Positions 36,876 to 45,478 of a DNA stretch of 64,000 nt are shown one piece after another. The translations under genes were made by a program, and so were the position numbers. How positions within the stretch are numbered: the first letter of the stretch is position 1; the number at the start of each line of letters is the position of its first letter. Origin of the DNA: Nostoc sp. CENA543 (GTDB lineage Bacteria > Cyanobacteriota > Cyanobacteriia > Cyanobacteriales > Nostocaceae); assembly GCF_002896875.1 (NCBI RefSeq), contig NZ_CP023278.1, positions 3,410,001 through 3,474,000 on the forward strand. Reading direction: 5' to 3'. The notes beneath the pieces were generated by a model. That model made no database searches. It saw only the letters and a list, made by a program, of their open reading frames with translations, and had not been told where the DNA came from.

Positions 36876-37206
36876 GGGATAGGGGACTGGGGACTGGGGA
36901 CTGGGGATTGCAAATTGCGTTAGCGTAGCGGGACGAAGTCCATTGCGTTAGCGTAGCGGGACGTTAGTCCATTGCGTTAGCGTAGCGGGACGTTAGTCCA
37001 TTGCGTTAGCGTAGCGGGACGTTAGTCCATTGCGTTAGCGTAGCGGGACGTTAGTCCATTGCGAATTGCGAATTGCGAATTGCGAATTAGTTCCCTGTTC
37101 CCTGACTGAAGGGTTCGGTCGCTTGATTAACAGAAGATAAGAGATAATAATTTGAACAAAGACGGAGGAAGCAAATCGCTCGACGTATCTTAAGAGGACA
37201 AGAGAA
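36876..37206. other. Intergenic region dominated by a tandem repeat
   Basis: GGGGACT heptamers (about 36876-36908), the 29-bp tandem array and TTGCGAA heptamers (36915-37086), then ordinary AT-rich DNA to the next gene. Confidence 0.6.
36915..37086 (+). repeat. Tandem 29-bp GTTAGCG-family array plus TTGCGAA heptamers
   Basis: Five contiguous units starting at 36915, 36943, 36972, 37001 and 37030. The first is 28 bp with GAAGTCC, the other four are 29 bp with GTTAGTCC. Four TTGCGAA heptamers follow (37059-37086). There are no spacers between units, so this is not a CRISPR array. Single copies lie at 21385 and 58724. Confidence 0.9.
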
Positions 37207-37509
37207 GTGTTTAGGACACTTTTACTAATTACTATTGGTTTGTTACCTTCCCTGTTTTCGCTATGGGTAATTCGTAAAACCCATTGGCGGATACGTTTAC
37301 GGTTGCGCCAAGCCGCCATTAACGCTTCTAGAGCTAGGATACAACAAAGTCTTAGACCAGTAGAGGGCGATCGCTATTACCTAGAAGGAGTAGGCTTCCT
37401 CATTGGTGACATTAGTTGTAAATTCAATGCCCGTTGTGGTTATCTCCGTTGTGCAGTCAACCCTCACGGCCCCTGTAAAGGGTGTAGGTATTATGAGGCG
37501 AGGGATTAA
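37207..37509 (+). CDS. Small Cys-rich protein, probably DUF6464 family
   Basis: 100 residues, GTG start with AAGAGGACAAGAGAA before it. One N-terminal hydrophobic segment (LLITIGLLPSLFSLWVI). The conserved C-terminal core (YYLEGVGFLIGDISCKFNAR, then CGYLRCAVNPHGPCKGCRYY) has five cysteines and resembles a cyanobacterial family I recall as DUF6464. The cysteines may bind metal or a cofactor. Function unknown. Confidence 0.75.
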   Translation: MFRTLLLITIGLLPSLFSLWVIRKTHWRIRLRLRQAAINASRARIQQSLRPVEGDRYYLEGVGFLIGDISCKFNARCGYLRCAVNPHGPCKGCRYYEARD

Positions 37510-37530
37510 GGGCATGGGGAGTTAATGAGT

Positions 37531-37562
37531 GCTGTTAGCGGAAGCGGGGCGTTTAGCCCGTG
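37531..37562 (+). repeat. GTTAGCG-family hairpin repeat
   Basis: Nearly identical to 15349-15380, again with the GGGC-GTTTA-GCCC stem. A TGACTAA array follows directly (37568-37616). Confidence 0.75.
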
Positions 37563-37567
37563 CTGAG

Positions 37568-37616
37568 TAGTGACTAATGACTAATGACTAATGACTAATG
37601 ACTAATAACTATTGAC
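37568..37616. repeat. Heptamer array (TGACTAA)
   Basis: Tandem TGACTAA units ending in TGACTAATAACTATTGACC, 60 bp before the Tab2 gene. Confidence 0.85.
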
Positions 37617-37677
37617 CATCCTTGGTAGAGTGAGAATATAAGCAAAATATAAACTCGCCAGATTTTTACGGCAAAAC

Positions 37678-38541
37678 ATGGGCAGTATTTGGGAAATAGA
37701 TTTTTACTCCCGTCCGATTTTGGACGAAAATCAGAAAAAAATTTGGGAAGTCTTAGTCTGTGAAAGTCCTTTAGATATTCGCACAAACTTAGATTCTCTA
37801 TTCCGTTATGCAAAGTATTGTCCTAGTACACAGGTAAACTCAGTCTGGTTAAGGACAGCATTACAGGAAGCTATCGATAAAGCTGGGGAAGCACCAATCA
37901 AAATTCGCTTTTTCCGCCGCCAAATGAACAATATGATTACTAAAGCTTGCGAAGATTTGGGGATTCCTTCCCTACCTAGTCGCAAGACTTTGGTACTTAA
38001 CCAATGGCTGCAACAGCGTATGACTGAGGTTTATCCCCAAGAAGCAGGCTATCAAGGGGGGACAAATCCTTCAGTCAGGTTAGATAGTCCTTTACCCCAG
38101 AGATTACCTGATGCCCTAGAAGGACAACAATGGATATTTGTCTCCTTATCGGCTGGAGAGTTGGCGGAGATGCCAGAATGGGAAATCGGCTTTAGTGAAG
38201 CTTTTCCCCTAGATTTGGCACAACTAGCCCCCGAAACCCGCATCCCTGGTATTTTGATTTTCTCACCTAGGGCTTTACCTTTAGCTGGCTGGATGTCGGG
38301 TTTGGAGTTGGCATTTTTGCGGATTGATGAGAAACAAGGAACGAAGTTAGTTTTAGAAACTGGTTCTACAGAAAGTTGGATTTTAGCCAATATCAAAAAT
38401 CCCACCACCTTAGCTGAAGCCAAGGGTTTTGAAGCTGCCAAGCAAAAAGCTAATGGTGTACATTTTCTAGGCGTACAATCTGATCCGCAAGCCGAAGCTT
38501 TCGCAGGATTTTGGCTATTACAGGAGATTAGTTTGCCTTAA
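37678..38541 (+). CDS. Tab2/Atab2-family RNA-binding protein
   Basis: 287 residues, normal family length. It begins GSIWEIDFYSRPILDENQKK and contains YPQEAGYQGGTNPSVRLDSP and LPQRLPDALEGQQWIFV, all typical of Tab2. In Chlamydomonas and plants Tab2/Atab2 is required for translation of psaB mRNA and photosystem assembly. The cyanobacterial orthologue is less studied. Single-gene unit. Confidence 0.9.
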   Translation: MGSIWEIDFYSRPILDENQKKIWEVLVCESPLDIRTNLDSLFRYAKYCPSTQVNSVWLRTALQEAIDKAGEAPIKIRFFRRQMNNMITKACEDLGIPSLPSRKTLVLNQWLQQRMTEVYPQEAGYQGGTNPSVRLDSPLPQRLPDALEGQQWIFVSLSAGELAEMPEWEIGFSEAFPLDLAQLAPETRIPGILIFSPRALPLAGWMSGLELAFLRIDEKQGTKLVLETGSTESWILANIKNPTTLAEAKGFEAAKQKANGVHFLGVQSDPQAEAFAGFWLLQEISLP

Positions 38542-38831
38542 ATGGGGCATGGGGCATTGGGCATGGGGCATTGGGGTTAAATCTGTTCTCATCTTTCTTG
38601 TGACTGTATTTACCGATTCCTGATTCCCAATTCCCAATTCCCAATTCCCGATTCCCGATTCCCAATCTAATAAATGCGAAGAGATACCAATCATTTGGGA
38701 TAATTATCTGCGTCCGTCTGCATTGCGAATTTATCAAATGCTAATTTACGCGGATAATTGCTAATGATTTGGGATAATGATCTGCGTTGAGTGGCGGTTC
38801 AAAATCCAAAATCCATCATTTACCGAGAGTC

Positions 38832-40139
38832 ATGGGTTCTGAAAATTTGTTACAGGATACACTAGCAGAACGGCTACTGGAGTTAGCTATCAAATCGGGC
38901 GCAGAAGCAGCTGAGGTGTATCAGTCGCGATCGCTATCTCGTCCGGTGTTTTTTGAGGCTAACCGACTCAAACAACTAGAAACCAGTCAATCTGAAGGTA
39001 CAGCACTGCGATTATGGCGCAATGGCCGTCCAGGACTCACGGTAGCTTATGGTTCTGTAGAACCACAAGCAATGGTAGAAAGGGCGATCGCTTTGAGCAA
39101 ACTTAACCAGCCAGAAGTCTTGGAGTTAGTCAACGATTCTCAGGAAGTTTATCCCAATTTAGGGACAGCTGTACCTGTAGAAGTTTTAGTGGGTTGGGGA
39201 AAAGAAGCGATCGCCATCATCCGCGATGCTTATCCAGACGTGGTCTGTAATAGTGATTGGGAATGTGATTTAGAAGTAACAAGAATTGTCAACAGTAGAG
39301 GTTTAGACGCATATTATACTGATACAACATTAAGTTGCTATATGTCGGCTGAATGGGTAAGAGGGGATGATTTTTTGAGTGTTTCCGATGGTCAAACCCA
39401 GCGCGACATTTTAGAACCAGAAAAATTAGCCCAGCAAATTTTACAAAGATTGACGTGGGCAAAGGAAAATGTTTCGTCTCCTCATGGACGCGTCCCGGTG
39501 TTGTTCACATCGAAAGCGGCTGATATGTTATGGGGAACTGCCCAAGCGGCGTTAAATGGTAAACGAGTGCTAGAATCAGCTTCTCCTTGGGCAGAACGTA
39601 TTGGTCAACAGGTAATTGCTTCTAGTCTAACTTTGTATCAAGACCCCTCAGCAGGCCCTTATAGCTGTCCTTTTGATGATGAAGGTACACCCACCAATCC
39701 TTTAGTATTTGTCGAAAGTGGCATCTTACAAAATTATTATTGCGATCGCACCACCGGAAAGAAACTAGGTACTGATACAACTGGGAACGCTGTCCGTCCT
39801 AGTTTAAGCAGTTATCCTACCCCTGGGTTATTTAATTTTCTGATCAAACCTGGTACAGCATCATTACAAGAGTTAATTCAAAATATCGATGACGGTTTAA
39901 TCGTAGATCAAATGTTAGGTGGTGGTGGCGGTATTTCCGGCGACTTTTCCATCAACATCGAACTAGGTTATCGCGTCCGCAAAGGAGAAGTTATCGGACG
40001 TATAAAAGATACGATGGTAGCAGGTAATATCTATACGGCTCTCAAACAAATAGAATTAGGTAGTGATACTGATTGGAATGGCTCTTGTTACACTCCATCT
40101 TTGATAGTAGAAGGACTATCGACAACGGGGAGGAATTAG
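38832..40139 (+). CDS. TldE/PmbA-type peptidase subunit
   Basis: 435 residues from ATG 38832; an in-frame TTG at 38787 is less likely. Family segments include AAEVYQSRSLSRPVFFEANR, TALRLWRNGRPGLTVAYGS and YCDRTTGKKLGTDTTGNAVR. The HExxxH motif of the active TldD subunit is absent, so this is the TldE/PmbA partner. TldD/TldE proteases process peptides such as microcin precursors and CcdA. No tldD lies in this window. Confidence 0.88.
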   Translation: MGSENLLQDTLAERLLELAIKSGAEAAEVYQSRSLSRPVFFEANRLKQLETSQSEGTALRLWRNGRPGLTVAYGSVEPQAMVERAIALSKLNQPEVLELVNDSQEVYPNLGTAVPVEVLVGWGKEAIAIIRDAYPDVVCNSDWECDLEVTRIVNSRGLDAYYTDTTLSCYMSAEWVRGDDFLSVSDGQTQRDILEPEKLAQQILQRLTWAKENVSSPHGRVPVLFTSKAADMLWGTAQAALNGKRVLESASPWAERIGQQVIASSLTLYQDPSAGPYSCPFDDEGTPTNPLVFVESGILQNYYCDRTTGKKLGTDTTGNAVRPSLSSYPTPGLFNFLIKPGTASLQELIQNIDDGLIVDQMLGGGGGISGDFSINIELGYRVRKGEVIGRIKDTMVAGNIYTALKQIELGSDTDWNGSCYTPSLIVEGLSTTGRN

Positions 40140-40151
40140 TGAGTGATGAGT

Positions 40152-40182
40152 GCTGTTAGCGGTAGCGGGGCGTTTAGCCGGT
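40152..40182 (+). repeat. GTTAGCG-family hairpin repeat, variant
   Basis: GCTGTTAGCGGTAGCGGGGC then GTTTAGCCGGTG; the stem is shortened to GGC/GCC. A long mixed heptamer array (40184-40288) follows. Confidence 0.7.
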
Positions 40183-40183
40183 G

Positions 40184-40288
40184 CTGAGTAATAAGTAATG
40201 AGTAATAAGTAATAAGTAATAAGTAATGAGTAATGAGTAATGAGTAATGACTGTTGACTAATGACTAATGACTAATAACTAACAACTA
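40184..40288. repeat. Heptamer array (TGAGTAA/TAAGTAA/TGACTAA)
   Basis: Mixed seven-base units running from the GTTAGCG repeat to 4 bp before the ClC start codon at 40293. Confidence 0.85.
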
Positions 40289-40292
40289 ACTT

Positions 40293-42890
40293 ATGGACTT
40301 TCGTAGGTGGTTGCAGCCAAGAAAAGGGTTAGCGATCGCAGAAGCTTGTATTATTGGGGTGGTGGCTGCTTTCTCGGCAGTTATCTTAAAGGTGGGTTCG
40401 GGTTCTTTGGGTGCATTTCGGGTTCAGAGTTCCCATATTTTACCGGCATGGGTGGCTTTACCTCTAGTCGGGGTGAGTTTTGGGTTTTTAGCTGGCTGGC
40501 TGGTAGAAAGGTTAGCACCACAGGCGGCGGGTAGTGGTATCCCTCAAGTCAAGGCGACTTTGGCTAATGTCCCGACGAAATTATCTTGGCGGGTAGCTTT
40601 AATTAAGCTATTCACTGCCATTATTGTCTTAGGTTCGGGAATGACTTTAGGAAGACAAGGGCCGACGGTGCAAGTGGGTGCTGGTTTAGCGGCGGGGATG
40701 AGTCATTTAGTTCCGACTTCGCCTGATCATCGGCGACAAATGATAGCAGCCGGTGCGGGGGCTGGTTTGGCGGCGGCGTTTAATGCTCCGATTGCTGGGG
40801 TACTATTTATTATTGAGGAATTACTGCAAGATTTATCAGGTTTAACTTTAGGAACTGCAATTATCGCGGCGTTTATTGGTGGGGTGATGTCGCGATTGCT
40901 GGGTGGTGGCAGTTTTGATTTAAGTATCCAATTAATGCACTATTCCAGTAAATTTTACTTTACAGAAATTCCCTTTTTCTTGTTGTTGGGTGTTTTAGCA
41001 GGGATACTGGGGGCATTATTTAATCAAGGCTTGATTTTAAGTATTAAATTATATCGTCGGTTGCATATTAGCTTACCCTTGAGGATGGCTTTAGCTGGCT
41101 TAATTTCAGGAATTATTGTTTCTTTATTGCCAGCATCTTTTAGGGATAATACGGGATTACGAGAATATATTATTACAGGTGAATTACAGCCTACCGTAGC
41201 CGCGATCGCTTTTATCTCTCAGTTTATTCTCACCTTAATCGCCTTTGGTTCGGGCGCGCCGGGAGGATTATTTGCACCGAGTCTGATTTTAGGTTCAGTT
41301 TTGGGTCACATGGTAGGGGTGTTGAGCTTCCAAGTTGTTGATCAAGCTTCTCCCATTACCTATGCTTTAGCTGGGATGGGGGGATTTTTTAGTGCAGTTT
41401 CTAAAGTCCCCATCACTGCTATTGTGATTGTCTTTGAAATGACCACGGATTTTAATTTAGTGCTACCTTTAATGATTGTGGTAGTCACGGCTTATTTAGT
41501 AGCTGATAAAGTATTTCCTGGTTCGCTGTATGAAAAGCTGTTGCAATTGAATGGTATTACCTTAACTAAAAAAGTTTCCGTCGAAGGCATTTTAAACCAG
41601 TTAACCGCCAAGGATGTAATGCAACAACGGGTAGAAACCCTAGATGCAGACATGACTTTAGAAGAAGTCACACAAGCCTTTTCTACTTCCCATCATCGCG
41701 GGTTTCCGGTTGTGGAGAATAGTAAACTAGTGGGAATTGTCACCCAATCAGATTTAACTAAAATTCAAAATCGTCACTTACAAAAGGATACAACTTTACG
41801 AGAGATTATGACCGCCAATCCCATGACGGTGACACCTGTGCATAACTTGAGTAATGTGTTGTATTTACTAGATAGATATCAACTCAGCCGCTTACCTGTA
41901 GTAGAGGGGAAAAAACTAATTGGGATTATTACCCGTGCAGACATTATCCGCGCCGAAGCAGATCAATTGAACGGGAAAACCGCAATTCCAGGGCCACAAC
42001 CGGAACCTTCCTATGTAGTTTACCAAACGCGATCGCCTAGTGTTGGCAGAGGTAGATTATTAGTCCCCGTCGCCAACCCCGAAACCGCCGAGACATTATT
42101 AGAAATGGCTGCTGCCATTGCCCGCGATCGCCACTATGAAATAGAATGCGTCCAGGTGATTTTAGTATCGCGCCACAGTTCCCCCGCCGAAACACCAGTC
42201 AGAACTACAAAAAGTCGCCGTCTCCTCAGACAAGCGGAAGTTTTAGCAAAAAAATGGCACATTCCCCTACATACTCAGATTCGCGTTGCCCACGACACCG
42301 CCCAAGCTATCCTAGAAAGCATCAATGAAAGCCATATAGACCTAATTTTGATGGGTTGGAAAGGTAACACCTCCACCCCAGGACGAATTTTTGGCAACGT
42401 CGTAGATACCATCATCCGCCAAGCCACCTGTGACGTAGTGCTAGTTAAATTAGGTAGCAGTCAACAGTCAACAGTCAATACTCAGCACTCCTTCAACCGT
42501 TGGTTGGTGCCTATGGCTGGGGGGCCGAATGCAAGATTAGCAATTAAACTGTTACCAGCTTTAGTTACGCTGGGAGATCATCCCCAAATTTGTTTAACAC
42601 GGGTGTTTAAACCCCTGGAATTTCAGCCAGATATGACGGTGATAGAACAAGCCTTGCGTCAATTGATGCGTCGCCGTCAATTAGCGAGTACAGTCGTCGC
42701 AACTCCCGTACAAGCTAATTCTGTGGCTGAGGGTGTAATTGACTTAGTAGAAAACCAAGGCTTTGATGTGGTGGTGTTGGGTGCTTCCCGCGAAGGCTTA
42801 CTACAACAGGCTATTCAAGGAAATATACCAGAAGCGATCGCCTCTGGTGTAGATAGTACGGTGATATTAGTGCGGGGAGCAATTACATAA
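40293..42890 (+). CDS. ClC-family chloride channel/transporter fused to CBS and universal stress domains
   Basis: 865 residues. The ClC domain (about 15-430) has GSGIP near 83, and GGLFAPSLILG. The gating-glutamate position of the GREGP motif is Gln122 (GRQGPTVQ); the internal Glu175/176 (FIIEE) is kept. Two CBS domains (about 445-565) and two universal-stress-protein domains (about 585-720 and 735-865) follow. The linker between the last two, residues about 722-733 (SSQQSTVNTQHS), is encoded by heptamer-repeat DNA. Gln in place of Glu suggests channel-like, uncoupled chloride flux. Confidence 0.9.
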   Translation: MDFRRWLQPRKGLAIAEACIIGVVAAFSAVILKVGSGSLGAFRVQSSHILPAWVALPLVGVSFGFLAGWLVERLAPQAAGSGIPQVKATLANVPTKLSWRVALIKLFTAIIVLGSGMTLGRQGPTVQVGAGLAAGMSHLVPTSPDHRRQMIAAGAGAGLAAAFNAPIAGVLFIIEELLQDLSGLTLGTAIIAAFIGGVMSRLLGGGSFDLSIQLMHYSSKFYFTEIPFFLLLGVLAGILGALFNQGLILSIKLYRRLHISLPLRMALAGLISGIIVSLLPASFRDNTGLREYIITGELQPTVAAIAFISQFILTLIAFGSGAPGGLFAPSLILGSVLGHMVGVLSFQVVDQASPITYALAGMGGFFSAVSKVPITAIVIVFEMTTDFNLVLPLMIVVVTAYLVADKVFPGSLYEKLLQLNGITLTKKVSVEGILNQLTAKDVMQQRVETLDADMTLEEVTQAFSTSHHRGFPVVENSKLVGIVTQSDLTKIQNRHLQKDTTLREIMTANPMTVTPVHNLSNVLYLLDRYQLSRLPVVEGKKLIGIITRADIIRAEADQLNGKTAIPGPQPEPSYVVYQTRSPSVGRGRLLVPVANPETAETLLEMAAAIARDRHYEIECVQVILVSRHSSPAETPVRTTKSRRLLRQAEVLAKKWHIPLHTQIRVAHDTAQAILESINESHIDLILMGWKGNTSTPGRIFGNVVDTIIRQATCDVVLVKLGSSQQSTVNTQHSFNRWLVPMAGGPNARLAIKLLPALVTLGDHPQICLTRVFKPLEFQPDMTVIEQALRQLMRRRQLASTVVATPVQANSVAEGVIDLVENQGFDVVVLGASREGLLQQAIQGNIPEAIASGVDSTVILVRGAIT

Positions 42891-43246
42891 TTGTGGTGCC
42901 ACCGCACAATCAAAGATATGGATATTTAAGTTTCGTTGTTGCCAAACAAGACAAAACTTGAATTTTTGGGTTAATTTAGATGAGTATCTCTATTTTTTGC
43001 TTGTATAGCCTTATTTTTAAGCAAAACACTAGCTAATTAATAAATTGATACTCACAGTAATTATACGGTTAATTCATTGAGTTTCGTAACAATCGGTTTT
43101 ATTCCACAAGGTAAAGATGTTGTCAGTTAGTAATTATACTTATTTAAATAAAAATTAATTTTACATTAATATTTCATAGATATCTAGGCAAAACTATCTT
43201 CCATGCTTGATCAATAAACTCATTTAATTTGACGGGACAAAAAACT
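42891..43246. other. Intergenic region between ClC and cysC
   Basis: Begins with a short hairpin (ATTGTG at 42890 with CACAAT at 42905-42910), without a T tract. The rest is AT-rich with no recognised repeat or gene. Confidence 0.5.
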
Positions 43247-43810
43247 ATGAGTAAAAATCTTGGTGTAACCGTTTTATTGACCGGTTTAAGTGGTGCGGGT
43301 AAATCTACTATTTGTCAAGTTGTGGAAAAAGAATTAAGAATGATTGGACGTAAAGTTGAAGTGTTAGATGGTGATCAAGTCCGTCAACATTTAACTAAAG
43401 GTTTAGGCTTTAGCAAAGAAGACAGACAAGAAAATATCCGTCGTATTAGTTTCGTCGCGCACTTACTCACTAGAAATGATGTAGTTGTATTAGTACCAGT
43501 GATCGCACCATATTATCAGATGCGGGATGAAATGCGTAATTTAATTGGCAATTTTATTGAGGTTTATGTCAATGCACCTTTAGCAGTATGTGAACAACGA
43601 GATGTTAAAGGTTTATATCAACAAGCCAGGTTGGGTAAAATTCAGCAGTTTACAGGCATTGATGATCCTTATGAAGTTCCGCTTCATCCAGATGTTGAAT
43701 GTGACACTGTTCAAGAGAGTGTAGCTGAAAGTGCTAATAAGGTATTAAATAAGTTAAACGAATTGGGTTACATATCTTACTATAGAGAGCTTGTGAATTT
43801 TTCAGCTTAG
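43247..43810 (+). CDS. cysC: Adenylylsulfate (APS) kinase
   Basis: 187 residues from ATG 43247; an upstream in-frame TTG (43229) is less likely. P-loop GLSGAGKST near residues 12-20, then LDGDQVRQHLTKGLGFSKEDR, and KGLYQQARLGKIQQFTGIDDPYE, all typical of CysC. It phosphorylates APS to PAPS in sulfate assimilation or sulfation. No other sulfate genes are nearby. Confidence 0.9.
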   Translation: MSKNLGVTVLLTGLSGAGKSTICQVVEKELRMIGRKVEVLDGDQVRQHLTKGLGFSKEDRQENIRRISFVAHLLTRNDVVVLVPVIAPYYQMRDEMRNLIGNFIEVYVNAPLAVCEQRDVKGLYQQARLGKIQQFTGIDDPYEVPLHPDVECDTVQESVAESANKVLNKLNELGYISYYRELVNFSA

Positions 43811-43870
43811 ACACTTGCAACTTAACAACAAATGATAAAACTTGTATGTCATTGTTGACAAAAAATTAGA

Positions 43871-43995
43871 AGTAGTGGCGTGACCGGACTAAAATAGTGC
43901 ATTAAATTGGAAAAATTTAAACGCAAATAAACGCCGATAAACGCGGATAAAACCGATGTTTTCATGCAACATTTTAGCCTTGCCACGCTACTACT
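43871..43995. mobile_element. MITE-like element with about 35-bp imperfect terminal inverted repeats
   Basis: The left end starts AGTAGTGGCGTGACC and the right end is AGTAGTAGCGTGGCA on the other strand. By eye 27 of the first 35 bases match, including CTAAAAT and TGCAT blocks. The centre carries three 10-bp tandem units (ACGCAAATAA, ACGCCGATAA, ACGCGGATAA at 43921-43950). It has no coding capacity. No clear target duplication could be seen. Confidence 0.5.
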
Positions 43996-44073
43996 AATTT
44001 AACGTTTGCGTATTACGCGCAAGCTGTATACGCCAAACTGTAACTGCGCCCGCCACCTAATATTCTGTTTGGG

Positions 44074-45282
44074 TTAACTTGGATAAACTCTGCCTTTCCA
44101 TGCGCCGCCGCGTCCTTGCCAATGACGTAATGCAGAATCTATCGTCATTAAGGTGTAAAGAAAAGCGATCGCAGGTAAACTAAAAGCAAATATAAATGAA
44201 CATCGGTAAAAACGCACTGTTGGAAAATAAGCCAAAGTCATCAACAACCATGTAATTAAACCAGTAAGTGCAATAAATTGATTTCCCAGCAATGCACCTA
44301 TAAGTAAACCCAGAGGCGGAACTAAATAAATCAACGTCATCGCCACTACAGTTCCCAACAGTAACCAGGGAGAATAATTTAATTGAGTATATGCAGTCCG
44401 CGCCACCATATCCCAAATTGTTTGCAAAGATGGATAAGGACGCAGACTGCGAGTTAAAGAACTCAAACCCAGCCAAATTTTTCTAGAAGGAGTTGGGAAA
44501 GATGAGGGAGTATTTTTCCCTCTTTCCCAGTCCCCAGTCCCCTTTACAGCTTGTGCTAAGGCGCAGTCATCAATTAAAGCTTGACGGATAGCTGAAATAC
44601 CGCCGATTCTCTCTAATGCTGAAGCGCGAATCAAAATAGAACCGCCAGCAGCCGCCGCCGTTTTATTTTTAGGATTATTTACCCAACGAAAGGGATAGAG
44701 TTTTTGAAAGAAGAAAACAAATGCGGGAATTAATAATTTTTCCCAAAAGCTTTGACATCTTAGCTTCACCATAATGGAAGCTAAATCTAAATCTTCTTGT
44801 TCAGCCTGGGCAACTAATCGCCGCAGATTATTGACATCATGTTCAATATCTGCGTCAGTGAGGAAAAAATAATCTGGTGCTAATTTTGTACCGTTTTGAA
44901 TTCCTTGTTCTACCGCCCAAAGTTTACCAGACCAGCCAGGGGGTAAAGATGCACTAGAAATAATATGTAACTGTTGCGCCTTGTCAACAGCATGGGCAAC
45001 CCCTTCAGCAAAAGCAGCCGTCCCATCTGTACTATGATCATCTACGAGAAAGACATGAAACTCCCCAGGGTAATCTTGAAGTAAAAGCGATCGCAGTGTA
45101 ATCGGTAACAATTCCGCCTCATTACGCGCCGGAACAACTACACACACTTTAGGTAAAGATGTTAACACAGGCTCAACCGCTTCTAATTGCGGATCTACTC
45201 GCCAAAACTGCCCCCGCAAAGTCAACAACCCCAACCAAATCAATAAAGATAGTAATGTGATTCCCAAGATAAATGCACCCAT
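44074..45282 (-). CDS. hpnB: Hopene-associated glycosyltransferase HpnB (family GT2)
   Basis: 402 residues from ATG 45282, which has AGGAG five bases ahead; a TTG at 45297 is less likely. N-terminal membrane anchor (GAFILGITLLSLLIWLGL), GT2 domain with VVPARNEAELLP, VFLVDDHSTDG and TDADIEHD, then several C-terminal membrane segments. It diverges from squalene-hopene cyclase, the usual hopanoid context of HpnB. Residues about 251-264 (GDWERGKNTPSS) are encoded by CCCCAGT-type repeat DNA and look like an insertion in the catalytic region. Confidence 0.87.
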   Translation of the reverse strand: MGAFILGITLLSLLIWLGLLTLRGQFWRVDPQLEAVEPVLTSLPKVCVVVPARNEAELLPITLRSLLLQDYPGEFHVFLVDDHSTDGTAAFAEGVAHAVDKAQQLHIISSASLPPGWSGKLWAVEQGIQNGTKLAPDYFFLTDADIEHDVNNLRRLVAQAEQEDLDLASIMVKLRCQSFWEKLLIPAFVFFFQKLYPFRWVNNPKNKTAAAAGGSILIRASALERIGGISAIRQALIDDCALAQAVKGTGDWERGKNTPSSFPTPSRKIWLGLSSLTRSLRPYPSLQTIWDMVARTAYTQLNYSPWLLLGTVVAMTLIYLVPPLGLLIGALLGNQFIALTGLITWLLMTLAYFPTVRFYRCSFIFAFSLPAIAFLYTLMTIDSALRHWQGRGGAWKGRVYPS

Positions 45283-45330
45283 ATTGCTCCTAGTCAACAG
45301 TCATTAGTCAGTAGTCATTAGTCATTAGCC

Positions 45331-45364
45331 AGCACCGGCTAAACGCCGCGCTACCGCTAACGGC
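45331..45364 (-). repeat. GTTAGCG-family hairpin repeat, minus-strand variant
   Basis: On the minus strand GTTAGCGGTAGCGCGGCG and TTTAGCCGGTGC. The stem here is CGGC/GCCG with a GTTTA loop, so both sides of the stem changed together compared with other copies. Located between hpnB and shc. Confidence 0.7.
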
Positions 45365-45478
45365 ACTCACCACTTATTCCCAATAAATCCCTCAAACACA
45401 ATACAATATTTGCTAAATGCGGGAAAAATTTTTTCTCCGTACTGCCGTATTCATTGCGAAAATATTGAGTAGTATTTA

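Noticed and set aside
36915-37086. CRISPR-like 29-bp repeats
   Set aside because: The units are contiguous with no unique spacers, and the same unit occurs singly elsewhere; it is a tandem repeat, not a CRISPR array.
38052-38441. 129-codon minus-strand frame
   Set aside because: Fully antisense to the Tab2 gene, whose family match is strong.
42890-42910. Terminator after the ClC-USP gene
   Set aside because: The ATTGTG/CACAAT hairpin is short and lacks a T tract, so it was not listed as a terminator.
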